NCBI GenBank assembly: GCA_039798005.1
Contig: JBDKGV010000113.1
Coordinates: forward strand, 1-10,811
Length of the DNA: 10,811 nucleotides
Direction of reading: 5' to 3'
From: JBDKGV01 sp039798005
Lineage (GTDB): Bacteria; Fibrobacterota; Fibrobacteria; UBA5070
In this document: piece by piece, positions 1 through 6,092 of the stretch
Layout: every line of letters starts with the position of its first letter
How positions within the stretch are numbered: position 1 is the first letter of the stretch
The notes under the pieces: model-generated
What the model was told of the DNA's origin: nothing
Databases searched by the model: none
Seen by the model: only the letters and a program-made list of their open reading frames with translations
Position numbers and translations under genes: made by a program

Positions 1-1551
1 TTTGCGAAGGTCGGCTGGCAGGGAGTCGGCGGTCTTCTGGTCGCGATCCAAGGTCTTGCGCAGTTCCTTGAGCATGCGCACGGCGGGGGATTCGAAGCGG
101 AACTTGACGGAATCCGTCGTCAGGAACTTGCGGAAATCCTCGATCAGGGCGTCGGTCACCTTGATCGAGGTGTCGATCTTGCCCTTCTTCTCGAAGAGGG
201 GGCGCGCCTTGATGGCCCAGCGGAAGAAGACGGTCTTGCGCTCCAGCTCCTGCTGGTAGGGATTGATCGCACGACCGGCGACCCGGATGTCGGGAAGGAT
301 GCCGCCCGCGTCCCAGACCTTGCGGCCCAGGAGCAGGGTCTTGAAGGACTTGTGGCCGGTGGTGTCGAAGGAGGTGTCGGCCTTCTCGCCGATCTCCACG
401 CCCAGTTCCTCGTCGAACTCGGGATCCTTCTTCGCCGTGTCGACCTTGGCGGAATCGACGTTCTTGAAGCGGATGGAATTTTCCTTCTTGTTGATGCAAC
501 GGCCGCTGGGCGTGTAGTAGAACGCCGTGGTGAGCTTCAGGATGTGGGTGGCGTCCATCTGGTTGATGGTCTGCACGGAGCCCTTGCCGTAGCTCTGGGT
601 GCCCATGATCACGCCGCGGTCCCAGTCCTGGATGGCGCCGGCGACGATCTCGGAGGCCGAGGCGGAGCCGCCGTTGACCAGCACGACCAGCGGAAGGTTC
701 GGATCGACCAACGGAGCGCGCTCGCTCAGGAGTTCGGAGTTCTGGCCCGTGATGCGGCCCTTGGTGCTCACCACGACCTTGCCCTTGGGCAGGAACAGCT
801 CCGAGACCGCAACCGCTTCGGTCAAGAGGCCACCCGGATTGTAACGAAGGTCCAAGATCAAGGACTTCATGCCCTGCTTCTTGAGCTCGGCGACGGCTTT
901 GTCCATGTCATCCCCCGTGGTGCGGGAGAACTGGACCAGCTTGATGAATCCCACCTGGCCCGGCAACATGCCGTAGTAGGGGACCGATTCGATCTTGATG
1001 ACTTCGCGGGTGAACTTGAAAGGAAGCGGCTCGGTGAAGCCTTCGCGCCAGACCTTGATGGTGACGTTGGTGCCGGGCTTGCCGCGCAGGTGGTTCACGG
1101 CGGTGTCCACGATCATGCCGCGGGTGGAGCGTCCGTCGATCTCAAGGATCCGGTCGCCGGCCTGGATGCCCATGCGGTAGGCAGGAGTGCCCACGAGCGG
1201 CGAGATGACCGTCAGGATCTTTTCACGCACGCCGATGGTGATGCCAAGTCCCCCGAACTCGCCTTCGGTGTGGACCTTGAGATCCTCGGTCGCCTTGGCG
1301 TCGAAGTAGGCCGTGTGCGGGTCCAGGATGCTTGTCATGCCCTTGACGGCGGCCTCGACCATCTGATCGGGCGGGATCTCCTCGACATAAGCCTCGTTCA
1401 GACGGGCCAGCACGCGGTAGAGCTGCTCGAAGCTCTGATAGAACGACCCCTTGCCACCGGAACTTTCCTTGGCGAGTCCTGCGCTGAAGGCGGCGAAGAC
1501 GAGGAAGGCGGCGAAGGAGAAGTAGACGGTGGAGCGGGAGGGTGACCTCAT
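1..1551 (-). CDS. S41 family C-terminal processing peptidase (CtpA/Prc-like), C-terminus beyond window
   Basis: Exported serine endopeptidase of the tail-specific protease family, expected to act in the periplasm on the C-termini of envelope proteins. The first 517 residues are visible with no stop before the edge. Residues 1-27 look like a signal peptide (basic start, hydrophobic stretch about 9-26, AGLA at 24-27). A PDZ domain lies at about 95-185 (EFGGLGITIG near 98-107). The peptidase core runs about 195-425: LDLRYNPGGLL (233-243), NGGSASASEI (293-302), YGKGSVQT (321-328) and FYYTPSGR (344-351). By family alignment Ser298 is the nucleophile and Lys323 the general base, 25 residues apart as in Prc and D1 protease. 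About 65 residues separate GRCIN from GGILPDI, and a further C-terminal region follows, an arrangement I associate with Bacteroidota-type CtpA. The ATG at 1551 has no Shine-Dalgarno; a -10-like element ends 7 nt before it. The divergent neighbour is the alkaline phosphatase. Confidence 0.96.
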   Translation of the reverse strand, partial: MRSPSRSTVYFSFAAFLVFAAFSAGLAKESSGGKGSFYQSFEQLYRVLARLNEAYVEEIPPDQMVEAAVKGMTSILDPHTAYFDAKATEDLKVHTEGEFGGLGITIGVREKILTVISPLVGTPAYRMGIQAGDRILEIDGRSTRGMIVDTAVNHLRGKPGTNVTIKVWREGFTEPLPFKFTREVIKIESVPYYGMLPGQVGFIKLVQFSRTTGDDMDKAVAELKKQGMKSLILDLRYNPGGLLTEAVAVSELFLPKGKVVVSTKGRITGQNSELLSERAPLVDPNLPLVVLVNGGSASASEIVAGAIQDWDRGVIMGTQSYGKGSVQTINQMDATHILKLTTAFYYTPSGRCINKKENSIRFKNVDSAKVDTAKKDPEFDEELGVEIGEKADTSFDTTGHKSFKTLLLGRKVWDAGGILPDIRVAGRAINPYQQELERKTVFFRWAIKARPLFEKKGKIDTSIKVTDALIEDFRKFLTTDSVKFRFESPAVRMLKELRKTLDRDQKTADSLPADLRK

Positions 1552-1556
1552 GCGCT

Positions 1557-1565
1557 CAAATATAG
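1557..1565 (-). promoter_or_regulatory. -10-like element CTATATTTG of the protease gene
   Basis: Read on the minus strand this is CTATATTTG. If TATATT (1564-1559) is the -10 hexamer, transcription would begin at about 1552, one base before the ATG at 1551, giving an essentially leaderless mRNA. TATATTTG also fits the TAnnTTTG -7 element known for Bacteroidota sigma factors. No convincing -35 is present at 16-18 bp spacing. The assignment rests on the same element recurring at the phosphatase and kinase starts. Confidence 0.5.
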
Positions 1566-1653
1566 TTGTCCAGCGGCGTGGAAAGTCCGCAGGGCTTCGA
1601 TCGGTCGTCATTGCGGCCATGTTGCACCGAATCGGGAAGGGGACTGCGCCCGT

Positions 1654-1661
1654 CTATCTTG
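1654..1661 (+). promoter_or_regulatory. -10-like element CTATCTTG of the alkaline phosphatase gene
   Basis: TATCTT at 1655-1660 sits 6 nt before the ATG at 1667, so the usual -10 to +1 distance puts the transcription start on the A of the start codon itself. No Shine-Dalgarno precedes this ATG, which agrees with leaderless translation. The -35 at 17 bp spacing (TCGGGA, 1632-1637) matches TTGACA at only three of six positions. Confidence 0.5.
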
Positions 1662-1666
1662 CTTCC

Positions 1667-3109
1667 ATGCGAAGACTCCTTCCCTTGCTTGCCCTGAGCG
1701 TCCATGCCTTGGCCGTGACCCCGCGACCGGACCGCCCGCGCTACGTGTTCCTCTTCATCGGGGACGGGATGGGGGCCGCCCAGGTGGCTTTGGCCGAAGC
1801 CTGGAAGGCAAGCCATGACGGTGATTCCACGGGATTCTCGCCCACGGTGTTCTCGCGCTTTCCGGTGCGGGGCGAAGTCACGACCCATTGCGCGGTACGG
1901 CGCATCACCGAATCGGCGGCGGCGGCCACTGCGATGGCAGGTGGTTCGAAGGCGGGGGAGGCCGTGATCGGGTTGGATCCTCACGACAACGCCCCGATGC
2001 GCAGTCTGGCTGAAGAAGCTCGGGATGCCGGAGTGCCTGTGGGCATCATGACCTCGGTCTCGGTCAATCATGCCACGCCGGCGGCCTTCTACGCGCATGT
2101 CGACAGCCGCGACAAGTATTGGGAGATCGGGCGTCAGCTCACCACGAGCCGGATGCCCCTGTTCGCCGGTGGCGGATTCCAGGAACCGGTCGGGAAACCG
2201 GGCAAGAATCAGCCCGATCTCCATGATCTGGCCAAGCAGAAGGGATTTCGGATCGTGCAGCACCGCGATTCGCTGGCATCCTTGAAGACGCTGCCTGCGA
2301 TCCTGTTCTCACCGGCTCCAGCCGGGGGGACGGCACTTCCATGGGCGATGGACCCGGCGGACCCTTCCCAGCCTCGTCTGGCCGATTTCGTGGGCACGGG
2401 CATTCGACTTCTCGAGGGCGACAACGGGTTTTTCCTGATGGCCGAGGGGGGGAAGGTGGACTGGGCGTGCCATGCGAACGATGCCCGGGCTGCGATCGGG
2501 GAGGTGTGGGATCTGGACGCCGCCGTGCAGCTCGCGCTTGAGTTCGGTCGCAAGCACCCGGATGAAACCCTCATCCTGGTCACGGCGGACCACGAGACGG
2601 GTGGACTTTCCTTGGGCAATGGTCTGCGCGGTTACCAGTCCGATTTCGGACTGCTTACGCGGCAGCGGCTTTCCCAGGAGCGTTTGGCGGATTCGCTGCG
2701 CGTTCCTTTCGAAGCGGGGCTTGGCAAGCTGGACAGCGCACGGCACTTTGCCACGATGATCGCCGAGATCGGTCGCTGGACCGGTTTGGGACAGGATCCG
2801 CGCCTTGGTTTGGATCGCGACGACACTCTTGAGTTGGCGCGGGCCTATTCCTTGAGTCTTCCGGGGCGCCGTCCGGTCGCCGGTCTGGATGCCGCCTATT
2901 GGGGGCGCAATCCGCCCCTTGCGCTGGCCGCGACCCGCATTCTCGGGCGCAAGGCCGGAGTGGGCTGGACCAGTCTCGCGCACACGGCCCTTCCCGTCCC
3001 CCTTTACGCTTGGGGTGTCGGGGCTGATCGTTTTGGGGGGCGACTGGACAACACCGACATTCCGGCAAGGATCCGCTCCTTGGTTGGATGGAAGCCGCTG
3101 GCGCGATAG
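1667..3109 (+). CDS. Exported alkaline phosphatase (PhoA family, His/Trp type)
   Basis: Periplasmic or secreted metal-dependent phosphomonoesterase that would release phosphate from organic esters. The protein is 480 aa. Residues 1-16 form a short signal peptide (MRRLLPLLALSVHALA). The metal and catalytic set is complete: Asp33 in FIGDGMG, nucleophile Ser83 in TESAAAATA, His135 and Thr137 in VNHATPAA, Arg148 in HVDSRDKY (the substrate-binding Arg166 of E. coli PhoA), Glu260 in MAEGGKVDW, Asp265 and His269, Asp308 and His309 in TADHETGG, and His439 in AHTALPVP. His135 and Trp266 replace Asp153 and Lys328 of E. coli PhoA, as in the Antarctic TAB5 type. Glu82 replaces the Asp that normally precedes the nucleophile. 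I chose the ATG at 1667 because the signal peptide begins there; the upstream in-frame extension reads into the protease start region. A G7 run lies in the Glu260 motif. Confidence 0.94.
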   Translation: MRRLLPLLALSVHALAVTPRPDRPRYVFLFIGDGMGAAQVALAEAWKASHDGDSTGFSPTVFSRFPVRGEVTTHCAVRRITESAAAATAMAGGSKAGEAVIGLDPHDNAPMRSLAEEARDAGVPVGIMTSVSVNHATPAAFYAHVDSRDKYWEIGRQLTTSRMPLFAGGGFQEPVGKPGKNQPDLHDLAKQKGFRIVQHRDSLASLKTLPAILFSPAPAGGTALPWAMDPADPSQPRLADFVGTGIRLLEGDNGFFLMAEGGKVDWACHANDARAAIGEVWDLDAAVQLALEFGRKHPDETLILVTADHETGGLSLGNGLRGYQSDFGLLTRQRLSQERLADSLRVPFEAGLGKLDSARHFATMIAEIGRWTGLGQDPRLGLDRDDTLELARAYSLSLPGRRPVAGLDAAYWGRNPPLALAATRILGRKAGVGWTSLAHTALPVPLYAWGVGADRFGGRLDNTDIPARIRSLVGWKPLAR

Positions 3110-3120
3110 CCGTAGCTTCG

Positions 3121-3137
3121 ACTCCACTTTTTGGAGT
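3121..3137 (+). terminator. Weak hairpin after the alkaline phosphatase gene
   Basis: ACTCCA (3121-3126), loop CTTTT and TGGAGT (3132-3137) form a perfect 6-bp stem 12 nt after the phosphatase stop. It is followed by TCCGCTCTTTTCC, which has only a short interrupted T run. It could be a weak intrinsic terminator, or a leader structure if the lipoprotein promoter lies upstream. Confidence 0.3.
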
Positions 3138-3196
3138 TCCGCTCTTTTCCATTGCCGCGTGATTTCTTCTCTTTCCTACATGAGCAAGGAAAGCGG

Positions 3197-3256
3197 ATGT
3201 GCTGGATTCATGGGGGTCGTTTCCATGAGGGCTTTGGCAGCTTCGCGGTTTGGTGA
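3197..3256 (+). CDS. Possible 19-residue leader peptide upstream of the repeat lipoprotein
   Basis: A short ORF encodes MCWIHGGRFHEGFGSFAVW. Its ATG has a good Shine-Dalgarno (AAGGA, 3186-3190) with 6 nt spacing, better placed than that of the following lipoprotein gene. It stops 42 nt before the lipoprotein ATG. The peptide is rich in Phe (3), Trp (2) and His (2), with Trp as the last codon, which could suit a regulatory leader or stalling peptide. No attenuator hairpin is obvious between it and the gene. It may equally be a chance ORF. Confidence 0.2.
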   Translation: MCWIHGGRFHEGFGSFAVW

Positions 3257-3283
3257 ACACGGATGATCGGGGCGGCAATGACC

Positions 3284-3288
3284 AAGGG
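3284..3288 (+). promoter_or_regulatory. Ribosome binding site AAGGG deciding the lipoprotein start
   Basis: AAGGG lies 10 nt before the ATG at 3299. Earlier in-frame ATGs at 3263, 3278 and 3290 lack well-placed Shine-Dalgarno sequences and would put extra residues in front of a normal lipoprotein signal peptide. This supports 3299 as the start. Confidence 0.45.
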
Positions 3289-3298
3289 CATGGATGCG

Positions 3299-5119
3299 AT
3301 GAAGTTTTGGAAGACCTTTGCCTTGCGTGGAGCGGGAATGCTTGCGCTGGTGGGAGGTTTGCAAGCCTGCGGTGAGCAGGCGCCGGCGCCGGAAGTCGTC
3401 TTGGGGACATACAACGGCTCGGTGCCTTTGCAGGGATCGGTCGTGATGGATTCCACGGTTCCCGAAGTGGACAGCGTGCTTGCCACGATGCGCTCCGGCG
3501 GGAAGAAGAAGGTCCTGCTCCAAGAAAGCGGATTCGGCAGGCCGGTCAAATTGGACAGCGTGGACAATGGTGCGTCCTACACGGCTTCCGTGGTCGGCTT
3601 CGAGAATTCGGCAGGAGTCCGGGTTGCCCGCTGGTGGGCCTTTGCCACCGACACCGCGGATTACTCCGGCAAGACCCAGACGGTCCTCCTGCGCGCCGTG
3701 GGCGGTCCAGGCTTGGATGCCCTGCCCAAGCTGGACAGCACCAAGGTGGGTGTGGTCGTTCCGGCCGTGAAGGGGCTTTGGATCACCATGGACAGCACTG
3801 ATCCTCGCGCCTCGAAGTCGGCCAAGCCGGTCGCGGCCCCTCTGACCTTGACCAAAGGCCAGCTCTACCGGGTCGCGCTGCGCTCCGATTCGGTGGCAAG
3901 CACGGGCCAACCGGCGCTCTGGAGCAACCAAGCGACTTGGATCATTCGCGGCAACACGCCGGTCCCGAATTTCAGCGTGGCATCCGGAAGCCACTCCAAG
4001 GCTTTGCACGTCCGTTTGACGGATTCTCTTCCGGGCGCAACCATCCTGTGGTCGAGGGACAGCCTGACATGGTCGGTCTTCAAGGACTCCGTGCCGGTCG
4101 ACTCCAGCTCAAGGATCTTCGCACGGGCCGTTCTCAAGGGCATGGACACCAGCCGCATCGTCTCGGCAAGCTATGAGTTGAAGGTGAGCGCGCCGCGCTT
4201 GAGCGTGGCTTCGGGAACCTATTCGAGTGCGCAGACGGTGGTCCTCTCCGATTCGACTGCCGGTGTCACCTACCGCTGTTCCGCGGACAGCTCGGCATGG
4301 GAAGCCTGCCAGGATTCCGTGGTCCTTTCCGTCAGTTCCAAATTGTTCGTCCAAGCGACGCGAGCCGGTTGGACATCGAGCCCTGTCGTGCAGGCCTCGT
4401 ACCGCCTTCAGTCCAAGGCGCCGCGCTTGAGCGTCGCCTCCGGCACCTATGACCGGGCGCAATCAGTGGTGCTTTCCGATTCGACCCTTGGTGTGGCGTA
4501 TTCCTGCTCCCCGGACAGCGTGGTTTGGGCGGCTTGCGGCGACACCGTGGCGGTGACGGCTTCGGGATCGCTTTTCGTGAAGGCCAGCAAGGCGGGTTGG
4601 GACACCAGTGCCGTGGTGCGTGCCAAGTACGAATTGAAGGTCGGCGCACCCGTCTTGAGCGTTCCCTCGGGCACCTATGCTGGCGCGCAATCGGTGGTGC
4701 TTTCGGATTCGACCCCCGGTGTGGCCTATTCCTGTTCCTCGGACAGCGTGGTTTGGGCGGCTTGCAGTGACACCGTGGCGGTGACCGCCTCGGGAACCCT
4801 GTTCGTGCAAGCAAGCAAGGTCGGCTGGACTTCCAGCGCCGTGGTCAAGGCGAGTTATGCCTTCAAGCTGGCGGCCCCGGTCTTCAGCGTCCCGGCTGGA
4901 ACCTATCCGGAGGCCCAGACGGTTCGCGTGAGCAGCGCCGCCGCGGGTGCGAAGCTCGAATGCTCCTTGGATGGAACGACATGGACGGATTGCACCGATG
5001 CCCCGGTGGCGATCCTTGCGACAGGTACGCTTCAGGCGCGGGCCGCCAAGGCCGGCTGGACTTCGAGCGATGTGATCAGTGCAGCCTACGTGATCGAAAC
5101 GGCTCCCGTCACGCCCTGA
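3299..5119 (+). CDS. Lipoprotein with five tandem 76-residue CHB_HEX_C-like repeats
   Basis: Surface or periplasmic lipoprotein of 606 aa; specific function unknown. Residues 1-24 are a lipoprotein signal (basic N-terminus, hydrophobic core, lipobox LQAC with Cys24). Residues about 25-220 form a unique region with no family I recognise. From residue 223 five repeats of exactly 76 residues follow (starts 223, 299, 375, 451, 527). Each has the pattern P-x-h-S-V-x-S/A-G-T-Y, then a central loop ending in W, then K/R-A/V-G-W near its end. This resembles the beta-sandwich CHB_HEX_C_1 (chitobiase C-terminal-like) repeats common in bacterial surface proteins. Repeats 2-5 carry a C-x9-C pair in the central loop (327/337, 403/413, 479/489, 555/565), plausibly disulphides; repeat 1 has Trp and Phe there. 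No catalytic domain is visible, so a structural, adhesive or polysaccharide-binding role is the reasonable guess. It is convergent with the kinase gene. Confidence 0.9.
   Translation: MKFWKTFALRGAGMLALVGGLQACGEQAPAPEVVLGTYNGSVPLQGSVVMDSTVPEVDSVLATMRSGGKKKVLLQESGFGRPVKLDSVDNGASYTASVVGFENSAGVRVARWWAFATDTADYSGKTQTVLLRAVGGPGLDALPKLDSTKVGVVVPAVKGLWITMDSTDPRASKSAKPVAAPLTLTKGQLYRVALRSDSVASTGQPALWSNQATWIIRGNTPVPNFSVASGSHSKALHVRLTDSLPGATILWSRDSLTWSVFKDSVPVDSSSRIFARAVLKGMDTSRIVSASYELKVSAPRLSVASGTYSSAQTVVLSDSTAGVTYRCSADSSAWEACQDSVVLSVSSKLFVQATRAGWTSSPVVQASYRLQSKAPRLSVASGTYDRAQSVVLSDSTLGVAYSCSPDSVVWAACGDTVAVTASGSLFVKASKAGWDTSAVVRAKYELKVGAPVLSVPSGTYAGAQSVVLSDSTPGVAYSCSSDSVVWAACSDTVAVTASGTLFVQASKVGWTSSAVVKASYAFKLAAPVFSVPAGTYPEAQTVRVSSAAAGAKLECSLDGTTWTDCTDAPVAILATGTLQARAAKAGWTSSDVISAAYVIETAPVTP
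3965..5104 (+). repeat. Five in-frame tandem repeats of 228 bp
   Basis: The units start at 3965, 4193, 4421, 4649 and 4877, always 228 bp (76 codons) apart with no length drift. Units 3 and 4 are the most alike at DNA level, sharing long runs around 4449-4560 and 4677-4788, so they look like the most recent duplication. Unit 1 is the most diverged and lacks the cysteine pair. Copy number could change by in-frame recombination without breaking the gene. Confidence 0.9.
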
Positions 5120-5125
5120 AGTCGC

Positions 5126-5135
5126 CTGAATTCAG
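5126..5135. other. Palindrome at the convergent gene ends
   Basis: CTGAATTCAG is a perfect 10-bp palindrome covering most of the 12-bp gap between the lipoprotein stop (5119) and the kinase stop (5132-5134), and overlapping the kinase stop codon. It has no loop and no T tract, so it is not a standard terminator. No other termination signal is seen between the two genes. Confidence 0.3.
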
Positions 5136-6046
5136 AGCTTTGACAATTCCTGGCGTATCCGCCGCTCCAGCCGGGCGGTCGGATGCGCATAGCCCGGGCT
5201 CCAGCCTTGCAGGAAACGCTGGAAGTCCAGCCACGCGACAGGGAACAGTCCGCGCCATTCGGCTTCCACCGATGCGGTGAGGTGGGCCTTGCGCGAATCC
5301 ATGGCCATGGCTCGGGCGAAGGCGATGAAGTAGGCGTCGAGCCACTTGGCGGTCAGCGTGTCGTCGAGTGCCTCGTCCAGCACGCAGTCGAGCAGGTAGG
5401 CCAGGTCGCGCATGCCGCATCCTCCTCCGACGTATTGGAAGTCGACGGCGGCCACGCTGCCGGGCTTGCCGAAGCAGAAATTGTCGGGCTTGGCGTCGCC
5501 GTGAACCACGGTTCGCCACCGCGCTTGGCACAGCCGTCGGTCGATCTCCCGGGCGGCCTCGCGCAAGGGGCCATGGGGCATGGATTCGAACTCCTCGGGG
5601 CGCGTGGCCAAGTGCCAATAGCTGCCTTCGTCCCACAGGCCTTCCGGAACACGCCCCAAGAATGTGGCGTGAAAGGTGGCCAGCCAGCCGATCACCGTTT
5701 CGAGATCGATTCCCTTGGGGCAGGATGTGCGTCGCCCGTATCCGCAGGCATCGAGGTCTTCAAGGACCAGACGCATTCCCGTTTCGTGGCATTCCTGACC
5801 TTGACTCCTCGGGATGCGGCAGGTTTCAGGGACTTGGCTTGCCCAAGTCGAGTACCAATGGGCCTCCACCTGATAGGAGCGCAGCTTGCGGAGGTGGGAA
5901 CGATCCTTGCCTGCCGGAGGCCAGCGGATGTCCTTGACGATGAGGGTTGCTCCCGTGCTCGGGTCCCGCGTGCGGACGATGCGGCCATAGCCGCCCCAAA
6001 GGCGTTGGAGCATTTCTTCGGGGGATCGGAGCGGAATCGATGGCAT
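5132..6046 (-). CDS. APH/EcKL-like small-molecule kinase (phosphotransferase family)
   Basis: Cytoplasmic 304-aa enzyme of the aminoglycoside phosphotransferase/choline kinase fold, closest in motifs to the ecdysteroid-kinase-like (EcKL/CHK) group; substrate unknown. Visible kinase landmarks are Lys38 in LIVKDI (ATP lysine), Glu61 in YQVEAHWY (likely helix-C Glu), the hinge LVLEDL (93-98), the catalytic loop VVHGDAKPDNFCF (180-192, Asp184 and Asn189), and VDFQYVGGGCGMRDLAYLL (201-219) with Asp202 as metal ligand. The DFQ triplet is typical of EcKL/CHK kinases rather than antibiotic-resistance APHs, so this is not good evidence for a resistance gene. The ATG at 6046 has no Shine-Dalgarno but has a CTATCTT element 9 nt upstream. 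It starts 46 bp after the beta-barrel stop and could also receive read-through from it. No signal peptide is seen. Confidence 0.9.
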   Translation of the reverse strand: MPSIPLRSPEEMLQRLWGGYGRIVRTRDPSTGATLIVKDIRWPPAGKDRSHLRKLRSYQVEAHWYSTWASQVPETCRIPRSQGQECHETGMRLVLEDLDACGYGRRTSCPKGIDLETVIGWLATFHATFLGRVPEGLWDEGSYWHLATRPEEFESMPHGPLREAAREIDRRLCQARWRTVVHGDAKPDNFCFGKPGSVAAVDFQYVGGGCGMRDLAYLLDCVLDEALDDTLTAKWLDAYFIAFARAMAMDSRKAHLTASVEAEWRGLFPVAWLDFQRFLQGWSPGYAHPTARLERRIRQELSKL

Positions 6047-6054
6047 TGGGTTGG

Positions 6055-6062
6055 CAAGATAG
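6055..6062 (-). promoter_or_regulatory. -10-like element CTATCTTG of the kinase gene
   Basis: On the minus strand CTATCTTGC precedes the kinase ATG (6046). With TATCTT (6061-6056) as -10, transcription would start near 6049, leaving a 3-nt leader. It lies in the 46-bp gap after the beta-barrel stop. The -35 region at 17 bp spacing is GC-rich and does not match TTGACA. Confidence 0.45.
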
Positions 6063-6092
6063 CCTCGAAGGGCGCTTGGCCCCCAGCGACGA

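Noticed and set aside
352..1545. 397-codon open frame on the plus strand opposite the protease
   Set aside because: It is antisense to a gene with full catalytic motifs. Its Asp/His/Gly-rich composition with no family motif is typical of an antisense frame in GC-rich DNA.
2309..3127. 272-codon open frame on the minus strand opposite the phosphatase
   Set aside because: The phosphatase reading is certain from its metal ligands, and the antisense frame has no recognisable feature.
3180..3266. 28-codon ORF whose stop overlaps an in-frame upstream ATG of the repeat lipoprotein
   Set aside because: No Shine-Dalgarno, and the upstream ATG at 3263 is not the likely lipoprotein start, so the apparent overlap is probably chance.
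3965..5104. CRISPR or other non-coding repeat array
   Set aside because: The 228-bp units are in frame, encode conserved protein repeats and have no spacers.
5132..6046. Antibiotic-resistance aminoglycoside phosphotransferase
   Set aside because: Shared fold only. The DFQ motif and context fit the EcKL/CHK-like group of unknown substrate, and nothing suggests a mobile or resistance locus.
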